Assembly: GCF_030546935.1 (NCBI RefSeq)
Contig: NZ_JAUOPH010000002.1
Span: 558,001 to 622,000, forward strand
Direction of reading: 5' to 3'
Origin: Marinobacter sp. 2_MG-2023
Lineage (GTDB): Bacteria; Pseudomonadota; Gammaproteobacteria; Pseudomonadales; Oleiphilaceae
DNA length: 64,000 bases
A program made the translations under genes and the position numbers. Below the pieces are notes generated by a model. That model did not search any database. It saw only the letters and a list, made by a program, of their open reading frames with translations, and was not told the DNA's origin. Of the stretch, positions 55,038 to 63,465 are shown piece by piece. The first letter of the stretch is position 1, and every line of letters begins with the position of its first letter.

Positions 55038-55649
55038 TCAGGGTTTGCCGGCAGGCTCGTCCAGGTCTTCGTAGCCGGTCACCATCGGTTTGATGAGGCT
55101 GGTCAGGGTGTGGCCCATCGTAGCCATATATACATGAGCGATAATAAAAACCAGCATGGCGAAGGCAGCTGCAGTATGAACAAATGCCACTGCTTCAAGG
55201 CTGAGAACTCCCGCCAATGTGGCCGGCCAGTCGTTGTAGAACAGGTACAACAGCCCACTCACCCAGATCGCAGGTGAGATCCCCAGTTTGAAAAACAGGT
55301 ACGCCAGGCGCTGCAACGGATTATGCTTGGCTTTGGTGGTTTTGCGGTAGGGGTGTTCGGCACCGGTAAAGGTGCCAATCAGATAGTAATGCATCACCGC
55401 AAACAGACCGTCACGGGTGGGCACATACTGGCGCCATTCGCCGGTGGTGATGTGCCAGAAAATCGCAAACAGCCAGAGTACGATCAGTGACCAGGCCGCG
55501 ATGGTATGCAGCCGTGTAGCGTCACCAAAACCCAGCAATGAATAACTGCCGTGTATTTCAAAACCGGTGATCAGCAGGCTGAAAATCAACAAGGCCTGAA
55601 ACCAGTGCCAGAAGCGCTCAAAGCGTTTGTAGACCATTACCCGGCTCAT
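55038..55649 (-). CDS. cytochrome b/b6-type membrane subunit
   Basis: A 203-residue membrane protein with four helices and several buried histidines (ERFWHWFQALLIFSLLITGFEIHG, TRLHTIAAWSLIVLWLFAIFWHITTGEW, VHTAAAFAMLVFIIAHVYMATMGH), the pattern of di-haem b subunits of thiosulfate reductase, formate dehydrogenase or Ni-Fe hydrogenase. ATG at 55649 overlaps the octaheme cytochrome stop (ATGA), so an upstream start at 55748 is rejected. It probably links the quinone pool with the octaheme cytochrome. Confidence 0.92.
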   Translation of the reverse strand: MSRVMVYKRFERFWHWFQALLIFSLLITGFEIHGSYSLLGFGDATRLHTIAAWSLIVLWLFAIFWHITTGEWRQYVPTRDGLFAVMHYYLIGTFTGAEHPYRKTTKAKHNPLQRLAYLFFKLGISPAIWVSGLLYLFYNDWPATLAGVLSLEAVAFVHTAAAFAMLVFIIAHVYMATMGHTLTSLIKPMVTGYEDLDEPAGKP

Positions 55650-57256
55650 GATTGCTTCCTCTTTCTGAAGACCACACGCAGAAGGCCGTGGATGATGACG
55701 CCTGCCAGGGTGAGCGCCACAACCAACCAGCCAATACGATCCAGCCATGGGTTGGCGCTATGCCCCGGCATATAAATGCCACCAATACCCGCCAGGCGAC
55801 TTTCTCCCGAATGGCAGGAGCCGCAACGCAGGGCCTGATCGGCAGGTGGCACCATGTGCGTAATCGGCCAGTACATTTTGGTTTCTATGAAGTCGAAGTT
55901 GCCACTGAATGGCATGCCCGACATTTCGCTGGCAAATTTCAGGGCTTTGGGCCAGTCGTAGTTGCTCCAGAGCGAAGAATCATCGGCGCCAAATACGTGA
56001 GTGGCCAGAAGTGTTTTACTTTCAGTATCGAAGGGTTGCTTGCCGCGCATCAACTTGAATGGCCAGATGCGTGAAGCCGGGTCGTCCGGACCGCCATCCA
56101 GTCGATTGATTTCCAGGGGCGGGTTGTCGATGTCGAACTGCTCATCGACCATCGTGTACTCAACGGTACCATCAAACCAGGCGTAGTAAGGCACCACATT
56201 TTCACCGTGGCGAAAATCACCCTTCTCGCTCAGATAGCTTACATGGCCGGCTTCGTCGTATGTGGTGATCGGCTTGCCGTTTTCATCCAGCTTGCCGGCG
56301 GTAGACCAGTCCCACCACATCTTGGTTGGTACGCCACCCCGCGCAAACGCGGGTACGTGGCATGTCTGGCAGGCCAGTTTGTCGACATGATCGTTCAGCT
56401 TTTCCTTTTCATGGGGCTGGCCGCCATGGCAGGACTCGCAGCTCGCGCGACTGAGATCGGTGTGGCCAGGGATATCAATGCCCAGAGTGTCTTTGGCGTT
56501 CACCTGATAGCGGCTGCCGGAAACACTGTGGCCCCAGGTTGAATGGCAATCGGAACAACTGAAGTTACCGCCATCGGGCGACATATGAACGTCGAGGGAG
56601 CGATCGGGCGATACCAGTGAAGAATCGAGGTCGCCGTGTTTAACACCGTCGCCACCGCCGCCGTAGAAGTGGCAACTACCGCAATTGGCGCGGCCACTGG
56701 CGCCCACATTTTGCGCAATTTTGGGCAGATCCGGCGGCTGGACCATGTTCCCGCTGCCTTTCGGCCATTCCCGGGGCACATAAGTCGGGTCGCCTGCGAG
56801 GGTCGGGAATTTCCAGTAATCGCCGGTTGTGTCGTGGCACACCAGACAATCGACGGCAGAGTCGGCTTCTGGCGGCGGCTGATTCATGTCCTCCCAGCCA
56901 TAACCTACGTGGCAGGAAGTACACCGGGGTTCATTGGTAACAGCCATCCCGCAAAAGCTGTTGATAACCTTGCTTTTCCCCAGCGTCTGCCCGGTTTCCT
57001 GATGCTCATAGAGCCAGGTCCAGTGTGTAGTAGCCTTGATTTGCCCGGCGGCCTCGGTGTGGCACTTGAGACAGGCCTCGGTTACCTCGCTGGCGGATTC
57101 AAACGGGCCTTTTAATGCTTTGAATTTGCTGTGGTCGGCGGTGGCGGGAGCACGCTCAACCGCCGCCATGGCAGGGATACCAGTCAACACTAGCAGGGCT
57201 GTCACCATGCTCGCCACCAGGTGTCTGGCAGGGAGAGCCTTTATCAGGTTGGCCAT
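55646..57256 (-). CDS. octaheme c-type cytochrome, tetrathionate reductase (OTR) family
   Basis: A 536-residue exported multihaem cytochrome with eight CxxCH sites at about residues 62-66, 112-116, 137-141, 192-196, 234-238, 273-277, 296-300 and 478-482. A signal peptide lies at 10-32 and a C-terminal helix (residues 508-530, ending RKRKQS) anchors it in the membrane. The layout fits the Shewanella OTR family, which reduces tetrathionate and also nitrite or hydroxylamine in vitro. It follows the rhodanese gene and overlaps the cytochrome b gene. The physiological substrate and direction are not known. Confidence 0.92.
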   Translation of the reverse strand: MANLIKALPARHLVASMVTALLVLTGIPAMAAVERAPATADHSKFKALKGPFESASEVTEACLKCHTEAAGQIKATTHWTWLYEHQETGQTLGKSKVINSFCGMAVTNEPRCTSCHVGYGWEDMNQPPPEADSAVDCLVCHDTTGDYWKFPTLAGDPTYVPREWPKGSGNMVQPPDLPKIAQNVGASGRANCGSCHFYGGGGDGVKHGDLDSSLVSPDRSLDVHMSPDGGNFSCSDCHSTWGHSVSGSRYQVNAKDTLGIDIPGHTDLSRASCESCHGGQPHEKEKLNDHVDKLACQTCHVPAFARGGVPTKMWWDWSTAGKLDENGKPITTYDEAGHVSYLSEKGDFRHGENVVPYYAWFDGTVEYTMVDEQFDIDNPPLEINRLDGGPDDPASRIWPFKLMRGKQPFDTESKTLLATHVFGADDSSLWSNYDWPKALKFASEMSGMPFSGNFDFIETKMYWPITHMVPPADQALRCGSCHSGESRLAGIGGIYMPGHSANPWLDRIGWLVVALTLAGVIIHGLLRVVFRKRKQS

Positions 57257-57317
57257 GACGTTCTCCGTACTATTGTCAGATTAAGGAATCCCCCGTGCTC
57301 CACCAGTAAAGCAGTTA

Positions 57318-57863
57318 TCAGGGCTGGAATATTTTTTCCGGATTAAGCTTCATGGACCAGGGCAGGCCTTCGTTCTGCCAGCCGTTTACAATTCTCATTC
57401 CGGCTTTTTTCCCTTCTTTGGCGCCACTGCCCTGAAAGCCGTGATCAATGTATTTCACGTTAGTGAAACCATGCTCCAGCAAATAGTCGGCGCTGGGCTT
57501 ACCACGGCTGGAACCGGAGCGGCACATGGTAATAATCAGTGCATCTTTGCCGAGCCCTTTGTCTTTCAGAGCCTGCTCAACGCTGGCCGCAAAGTTCGGA
57601 TTGGTTTCCATGGCAAACCGGCCTTTGTCCGCGAGAAAAGTGCTGCGATCGGCGAGCATGAAAGGAATGTTTATATCCACGACATCGGTGTAACCGATAA
57701 ACATGATTTCTACCGGATCCCGTACGTCAACGAACAGAACCTGATCGCCCTGTTTCTGAACCAGATCGTAGGTCTCTTGTGGAGTCAGAGACAACGCGTC
57801 TTTTGCAGAAGCTTGAAAGCTCAGCCCGAAGGTAATGAGAAGTGCAGCCAGTAACAGCCTCAT
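57318..57863 (-). CDS. exported rhodanese-domain protein
   Basis: A 181-residue protein with signal peptide (MRLLLAALLITFGLSFQASA) and one rhodanese domain. The active loop is CRSGSSRGK, with the Cys that carries persulfide. Rhodaneses move sulfane sulfur between thiosulfate, thiols and protein acceptors. The frame opens at 57911, but ATG at 57863 has GGGAG upstream and starts the signal peptide, so I choose it. It is the first gene of a minus-strand operon rhodanese-octaheme cytochrome-cytochrome b, with 61 bases before the cytochrome gene. Confidence 0.93.
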   Translation of the reverse strand: MRLLLAALLITFGLSFQASAKDALSLTPQETYDLVQKQGDQVLFVDVRDPVEIMFIGYTDVVDINIPFMLADRSTFLADKGRFAMETNPNFAASVEQALKDKGLGKDALIITMCRSGSSRGKPSADYLLEHGFTNVKYIDHGFQGSGAKEGKKAGMRIVNGWQNEGLPWSMKLNPEKIFQP

Positions 57864-57942
57864 CGCTTTTTCTCCCGAAGTCGGAATAGAATGGAGTTCA
57901 GCTTTTACCATACCCCCAATGGGTTGGAAGTCTCAACCTAAG

Positions 57943-57956
57943 TTATAAGCTTATAA
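57943..57956. promoter_or_regulatory. perfect AT-rich palindrome upstream of the rhodanese operon
   Basis: TTATAAGCTTATAA is a perfect 14-base palindrome in the 122-base gap between the divergent rhodanese and phospholipase D-like genes. It contains a good minus-strand -10-like TATAAC/TATAAG, so it may be part of the rhodanese promoter, an operator, or both. Confidence 0.5.
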
Positions 57957-57964
57957 TCGTTTGA

Positions 57965-57978
57965 TTGACCAAGATCAA
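57965..57978. promoter_or_regulatory. FNR/Anr-like box upstream of the rhodanese operon
   Basis: TTGACCAAGATCAA matches TTGAT-N4-ATCAA with one mismatch (C for T). It lies about 100 bases upstream of the rhodanese start, close to where a class II activator would sit if transcription starts just past the TTATAAGCTTATAA palindrome. It also lies 8 bases before the annotated start of the divergent phospholipase D-like gene, where it would repress. Confidence 0.6.
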
Positions 57979-57985
57979 ATAGTCC

Positions 57986-59599
57986 ATGGAGCTGCTAAAC
58001 TTATCTCTCTGGTCAGAAGGAGTGCTGCAATTGTTGAACCAGCCTGGATGGCATCTTCCTGGCATTTTTTTACCCTTTCTTGCCTTGGTACTGACCATAA
58101 GCGGATGCGCCTTGCCGTCCCTGAATGATCGCGTTGAAAGCCGGTCTGTGCCCGCAGAACAAACTGCAAATACCCGGCTGGGAGCTGCGATTGAACCTCT
58201 GACGCTTGCACACCCGAGTGAAAGTGGAGTTGTTCTGCTGGAAAATGCCCATGATGCGTTTGCTGCCCGTGCGCTTCTGGCCGAAGGTGCTGATGCGACG
58301 CTGGATGTTCAGTATTACATCTGGCAATCCGACATCACCGGCACCCTGCTGCTTGATGTGCTTTACCGGGCAGCCGAGAGAGGCGTCCGCGTTCGGCTCC
58401 TGCTGGATGACAATGGTATTTCCGGGCTCGATAAGCCCCTGGCAGCGCTGGATACTCACCCGAATATACAGGTTCGCCTGTTTAATCCCTTTGTTGTGCG
58501 TAGCCCGAAGTGGATTGGATATGTAACCAGCTTTCAGCGGTTGAACCACCGTATGCACAACAAATCCTTCACCGCCGATAACCAGGCGACCATTATTGGT
58601 GGGCGCAACGTTGCTGATCAATACTTTGGAGCAGGTCAGGGTGCGATGTTTGCCGACCTTGATGTACTGGCCATCGGGCCGGTTGTGAGCGAGCTTTCTG
58701 ATGACTTTGACCGTTACTGGTCAAGTGCTTCGTCCTATCCTGCTGCGATCATTCTGCCTGAGCCTGCAGAAGTAGATCTGGAGCGGGTTGTTGAGACAAC
58801 CAGAGAATGCAGCGCCAGCACCGAGGCGAGCAGGTATGTCTGTGCGGTGGCCGAATCCGGATTCCTGAAAAACCTGCTGGCCGGTGATCTGGAATATACC
58901 TGGGCTCCTGTTTCGATGGTTAGTGACGACCCCGCCAAGGTATGGGGGGAAAAATCCAAAAATGATCCAGTGAGCCGGCAACTGGCAGAAGCCATTGGTA
59001 GGCCTGAACGCTCAGTAACACTGGTATCGCCTTACTTCATCCCCACCGAAACCGGTGTGGAAATGTTCAGGGAGATGGAGAGTAATGGTGTTCAGGTACG
59101 TGTGCTGACCAACTCTCTGGAAGCCAATGACGTAGCCATGGTGCATTCTGGCTACGCCAAATATCGCAAGCCGCTGCTGGAGGCGGGAGTTGAGTTATTT
59201 GAGCTGCGCAAACTGCCTGGAGGGGAACCACAGGAGGAGCGGTTACAAAAATCCCTGACGGGCAGTTCGTCTTCGAGCCTTCACGCTAAAACCTTCGCTG
59301 TGGATGGCAAACGCCTCTTTGTCGGGTCATTCAATTTCGACCCTCGATCTGTTCATATCAATACCGAGCTGGGTTTTGTTATTGAGAGCCCGGAGCTGAC
59401 CCGGATGATGGAGGCGCGGTTTGAGGAGCAGGTACGTGTGACCGCCTACGAATTGGTTCTGGACGAAGCTGGCGATCTGCAATGGCTGGAGCGTAATGGT
59501 GAGCAAGTGATCACGCATAGCCAGGACCCGGGAACCGGGTTGATCAAGCGTATGATGGTTTCCTTTTTCTCGTTTTTGCCTATTGAATCCTTGCTCTGA
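57986..59599 (+). CDS. phospholipase D-like lipoprotein (cardiolipin synthase C-like)
   Basis: A 537-residue protein with a hydrophobic N-terminal stretch and lipobox-like LTISGC (Cys near residue 42), then two phospholipase D active sites: HNKSFTADNQATIIGGRN and HAKTFAVDGKRLFVGSFNFDPRS (HxK...D and G). The arrangement resembles ClsC (YmdC) and related secreted PLD proteins. The N-terminus before the lipoprotein signal is long, so a later start (no ATG there) or an uncleaved anchor is possible. It probably acts on phospholipids at the envelope. Confidence 0.88.
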   Translation: MELLNLSLWSEGVLQLLNQPGWHLPGIFLPFLALVLTISGCALPSLNDRVESRSVPAEQTANTRLGAAIEPLTLAHPSESGVVLLENAHDAFAARALLAEGADATLDVQYYIWQSDITGTLLLDVLYRAAERGVRVRLLLDDNGISGLDKPLAALDTHPNIQVRLFNPFVVRSPKWIGYVTSFQRLNHRMHNKSFTADNQATIIGGRNVADQYFGAGQGAMFADLDVLAIGPVVSELSDDFDRYWSSASSYPAAIILPEPAEVDLERVVETTRECSASTEASRYVCAVAESGFLKNLLAGDLEYTWAPVSMVSDDPAKVWGEKSKNDPVSRQLAEAIGRPERSVTLVSPYFIPTETGVEMFREMESNGVQVRVLTNSLEANDVAMVHSGYAKYRKPLLEAGVELFELRKLPGGEPQEERLQKSLTGSSSSSLHAKTFAVDGKRLFVGSFNFDPRSVHINTELGFVIESPELTRMMEARFEEQVRVTAYELVLDEAGDLQWLERNGEQVITHSQDPGTGLIKRMMVSFFSFLPIESLL

Positions 59600-59708
59600 G
59601 TATCTTGTACGCCTTTGATACGTGTCAGTCACCAGAAAGTGCCCGGTGATATACTGATGTCCACTTCAATATAGGTACGCAAGCCCACAACCGAATCGGG
59701 GAATATGC

Positions 59709-60707
59709 ATGTCCAGTTCAAACCCAAGATCCTATCTGAAACTCCTGATCGCGCTGGCCATGATTGCACTGCTTGCGATCCTGGCCTGGCAGTTCCTCCC
59801 CGATAGTGACGAGCTGCCGGAGCACATTGCCTCTGGCAATGGCCGTATTGAGGCGACTCAGGTAGACATTGCTACCCGAATTGCAGGACGGCTGGACAGC
59901 CTTTTTGTCGCCGAAGGGGATCTGATTGAGGCAGGCACACTGGTTGCCGCGATGGATACCGATGAACTGGACGCGAGTCTGGCGGCTGCCGAGGCCAACC
60001 TGAGCCAGGCTATCGAAGGCAAGCGCCTGGCAGAAGCCGTTGTGAAACAACGGGAGAGTGAAAAACGCCTGGCCCGCGCCGAACTGGGCCGGTTTGAAGC
60101 CCTGGTGGAAAAAGGCCATGTGTCCCGGGAGCAGCTTGATCAGGCAAGCACGGCCGCAGACACAGCCGACGCTGCGTTACAGGCTGCGCGGGTGCAGATT
60201 GCTTCGGCACAAGCCGGTATTGAAGCCGCGCAGGCCAGCATTCGCAAGATAGAAAGCACCATTGATGACAGCCATCTCGATAGCCCGATTGGCGGGCGAG
60301 TGCTTTACAGGCTTGCAGAACCCGGTGAAGTACTGGCTGCCGGTGGTAAAGTTGCCACCATACTGGATGTTACCGACGTCTATATGACCGTGTTCTTGCC
60401 CACGGTTCAGGCAGGTAAAGTCAGGGTTGGATCTGAAGCACGCATTATTCTGGATGCCCTGCCCGATTTCGTAGTGCCGGCGGAAGTGAGCTTTGTTGCT
60501 GCCGAAGCCCAGTTCACGCCCAAGGCTGTGGAAACCCGAAGCGAGCGGGAAAAGCTCATGTTCAGAGTGCGCATTCGCATAGATGCGGAACTGCTGAAAG
60601 CCTATCGCGACAGGGTAAAAACCGGTGTTCCGGGTGACGCCTATGTGCGCCTTGATGAAAGCAAGCCCTGGCCAGAAAATCTGCAGGTGACTTTGCCCAA
60701 TGGCTGA
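59709..60707 (+). CDS. HlyD family membrane fusion protein (YhiI/YbhG-like)
   Basis: A 332-residue periplasmic adaptor with one N-terminal membrane helix (LLIALAMIALLAILAWQFL), a split biotinyl-lipoyl domain (GRIEATQVDIATRIAGRLDSL... and DSPIGGRVLYRLAEPGEVLAAGG) around an alpha-helical hairpin rich in Ala, Gln and Glu (about 95-190), and a C-terminal beta-barrel part. Such proteins connect an inner-membrane pump to an outer-membrane channel. The stop overlaps the ABC gene by 8 bases, as in yhiI-rbbA-yhhJ operons. Confidence 0.94.
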   Translation: MSSSNPRSYLKLLIALAMIALLAILAWQFLPDSDELPEHIASGNGRIEATQVDIATRIAGRLDSLFVAEGDLIEAGTLVAAMDTDELDASLAAAEANLSQAIEGKRLAEAVVKQRESEKRLARAELGRFEALVEKGHVSREQLDQASTAADTADAALQAARVQIASAQAGIEAAQASIRKIESTIDDSHLDSPIGGRVLYRLAEPGEVLAAGGKVATILDVTDVYMTVFLPTVQAGKVRVGSEARIILDALPDFVVPAEVSFVAAEAQFTPKAVETRSEREKLMFRVRIRIDAELLKAYRDRVKTGVPGDAYVRLDESKPWPENLQVTLPNG

Positions 60708-63465
60708 GATGCAGAACACGGGTTTAGAGGCTGAGGCGGGCGTAGCTCGGCTTGAGGCCCTCAGCCACTTTTATGGCGCTCGCGTGGCGTTACAAGACAT
60801 CAACCTGAAGGTTCCAGCGGGTTGCATGGTCGGATTGATTGGCCCGGATGGCGTGGGTAAGTCCACACTGTTGGGGTTGGTGGCTGGCGCCCGCAAACTG
60901 CAGCAGGGTAAGTTACAGGTGCTGGGTGGCGATATGGCGAGCTCCCGGTTTCGAAAAGAGGTTTCACCGCGCATTGCCTATATGCCCCAAGGCCTCGGCG
61001 GAAATTTGTACCATACGCTCACCGTCGACGAGAACATTGGTTTTTTTGCCGATCTGTTTGGTCTGACCGGTAAGGCCCGAACCGAGCAAGTTGACCGCTT
61101 ACTGGATGCCACAGGGCTACTGGATTTCCGCGACCGGCCTGCGGGTAAGCTTTCCGGAGGCATGAAGCAGAAGCTGGGCTTGTGTTGTGCGCTTATCCAC
61201 AACCCGGAGCTGTTGATTCTAGATGAGCCCACCACCGGGGTGGACCCGCTTTCACGCCAGCGCTTCTGGGACCTGATTGATACGATTCGCCGGCAGCAGC
61301 CATCGATGAGCGTGCTGGTGGCTACGGCCTATATGGAAGAAGCCGAGCGCTACGACTGGCTGGTTGCGATGGATGCAGGCTCCATTCTGGCGACGGGTTC
61401 CCCTGCGGAGTTGAAACAGAAAACGGGTACAGAAACCCTGGATGATGCATTTATTGCCCTGTTGCCAGAGGATCGCCAGGAATTTGTATCTGGAGGCGGA
61501 GAGGTCACCTCTTCGACAAAAGGTGATGCCTCTTGGGACGATGCACCGGCCATAGAGGCTCACAATCTTACCCTGCGTTTTGGTGACTTTACGGCGGTGA
61601 AGAACGTCAGCTTTACCATCCCGAAAGGTGAGATATTCGGTTTTCTGGGCTCCAATGGTTGTGGCAAGACCACAACCATGAAAATGCTCACCGGCTTGCT
61701 CACGCCCTCGGAGGGCGAGGTTTCCCTGTTCGGTTCACCACTGGACGCCAGAGATCTGGCTACCCGCCAGCGCGTTGGTTATATGTCCCAGTCGTTCTCG
61801 CTCTATAGCGAGTTGACCGTACGCCAGAACCTGAAGTTACACGCCCGTCTGTTTCACCTGCCGGCAGAAGCGATTGAAGCCAGGGTGTCCGAGCTCACTG
61901 AGCAGTTTGGTCTTGCCGAGGTGATGGAGCAGTTCGCCGGCGACTTACCGCTTGGGGTACGCCAGCGTCTATCCCTGGCCGTGGCGGTGGTGCATTCACC
62001 GGAGGTGCTGATTCTTGATGAGCCCACCTCTGGGGTGGACCCAGGCGCTCGCAACCGCTTCTGGGCGCTGTTGTTGAAATTGTCCAGAGAAGATGGCGTG
62101 ACCATTTTTATCTCCACACACTTCATGAACGAAGGTGAGCGTTGCGACCGGATTTCCCTGATGCACGCTGGCGAGGTTTTGGCGTGTGATACGCCAGCAG
62201 CACTGGTCCGTGACGCAGAGGCTGACAGCCTTGAAGCGGCATTCATGAAGACCCTTGAAGCAGTCGATAAAGAGCCGCAGAGCCGTGGTGATGGCAAGGT
62301 TATCAGTGCGGATAACTCATCGGCGAAGCGTGACAGCGCTTTCAGCCCGAGGCGACTTCTGGCCTATGCCCGCCGTGAATCCCGGGAGCTGTTGCGTGAC
62401 CCTATCCGCATGGCCTTTGCCTTTATCGGCTCAGCGCTGCTGATGATGATCCTTGGTTACGGCATTACCCTGGATGTGGAAGATCTTTCTTTCGCCGTAC
62501 TGGATCAGGACCAGAGTCCTGAGAGCCAGGATTACATCACGGCGGTTTCGGGTTCCCGGTATTTTGTTGAGCAACCGCCGATTTCGACCATGGTTGAGCT
62601 GGAACAGCGCATGGTATCTGGTGAACTCAGCCTCGCGCTCTCATTCCCTCCGGGGTTTGGCAAGGATCTTAAAAGTGGCCGGCCTACAGAGATCGCTGTC
62701 TGGATAGATGGAGCCATGCCTTTTCGTGGAGAGACTATTCTTGGGTACATCCAGGGATTGCACCTGAGCTACTTTGAAGACCTGATACTGCGCACTTATG
62801 GCACTGCGCCAACGTTAAGCCTGGTCTCCATAAAAACCCGCTACCGGTATAACCAGGAGTTCCGAAGCCTGGATGCCATGGTGCCCGCGGTTATCCCCAT
62901 TCTGTTGATCTTTATTCCAGCGATTCTCATGGCTCTGGGCATTGTGCGGGAGAAAGAGCTGGGCTCCATCACCAACCTGTACGTAACCCCGGTAACCCGG
63001 CTGGAATTTTTGCTGGGCAAACAACTGCCCTATATCGGGTTCAGTATGGTGAGCTATGCGAGTCTCGTATTGCTGGCCATATTCCTGTTTGATGTGCCCA
63101 TCAAGGGCAGCTTGCTGACATTAACAGTGAGCGCTCTGCTCTTTGTTACGGTTACGACTGGCCTGGGTCAGGTGATCTCGGCCTTTGCATCTACCCAGAT
63201 TGCTGCTTTGGCGGCTACTGCCATTATTACCATCCTGCCGACGGTGCAGTTCTCCGGTCTGACCGAACCTGTATCTGCTTTGGAAGGCTTTACTGCGATT
63301 ATTGGGGAGTTCTGGCCGGCCACCTGGTTTTTGGAAATTTCCCGTGGCGTGTTTACCAAGGGGCTGACCTTTGGTGACCTGCAACATGCCTTCCTGATAC
63401 TGGCGGCGTTCATTCCCGTGCTCACGTTTTTATCCGTGGTATTACTCAGGAAACAGGGGCGCTGA
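60700..63465 (+). CDS. rbbA: RbbA-type double-ATPase ABC transporter
   Basis: A 921-residue fusion: ATPase 1 (Walker A GPDGVGKST, signature LSGGMKQK, Walker B LLILDEPTTGVD), ATPase 2 (Walker A GSNGCGKTT; the signature appears as LPLGVRQR rather than LSGGxxQ; Walker B VLILDEPTSGVD), then an ABC-2 permease domain with a first helix near residue 575, a periplasmic loop and five helices. The length matches E. coli RbbA (911), a protein that also associates with ribosomes. The export role with the HlyD-like protein and the next permease is the simplest reading. Confidence 0.93.
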   Translation: MAEMQNTGLEAEAGVARLEALSHFYGARVALQDINLKVPAGCMVGLIGPDGVGKSTLLGLVAGARKLQQGKLQVLGGDMASSRFRKEVSPRIAYMPQGLGGNLYHTLTVDENIGFFADLFGLTGKARTEQVDRLLDATGLLDFRDRPAGKLSGGMKQKLGLCCALIHNPELLILDEPTTGVDPLSRQRFWDLIDTIRRQQPSMSVLVATAYMEEAERYDWLVAMDAGSILATGSPAELKQKTGTETLDDAFIALLPEDRQEFVSGGGEVTSSTKGDASWDDAPAIEAHNLTLRFGDFTAVKNVSFTIPKGEIFGFLGSNGCGKTTTMKMLTGLLTPSEGEVSLFGSPLDARDLATRQRVGYMSQSFSLYSELTVRQNLKLHARLFHLPAEAIEARVSELTEQFGLAEVMEQFAGDLPLGVRQRLSLAVAVVHSPEVLILDEPTSGVDPGARNRFWALLLKLSREDGVTIFISTHFMNEGERCDRISLMHAGEVLACDTPAALVRDAEADSLEAAFMKTLEAVDKEPQSRGDGKVISADNSSAKRDSAFSPRRLLAYARRESRELLRDPIRMAFAFIGSALLMMILGYGITLDVEDLSFAVLDQDQSPESQDYITAVSGSRYFVEQPPISTMVELEQRMVSGELSLALSFPPGFGKDLKSGRPTEIAVWIDGAMPFRGETILGYIQGLHLSYFEDLILRTYGTAPTLSLVSIKTRYRYNQEFRSLDAMVPAVIPILLIFIPAILMALGIVREKELGSITNLYVTPVTRLEFLLGKQLPYIGFSMVSYASLVLLAIFLFDVPIKGSLLTLTVSALLFVTVTTGLGQVISAFASTQIAALAATAIITILPTVQFSGLTEPVSALEGFTAIIGEFWPATWFLEISRGVFTKGLTFGDLQHAFLILAAFIPVLTFLSVVLLRKQGR

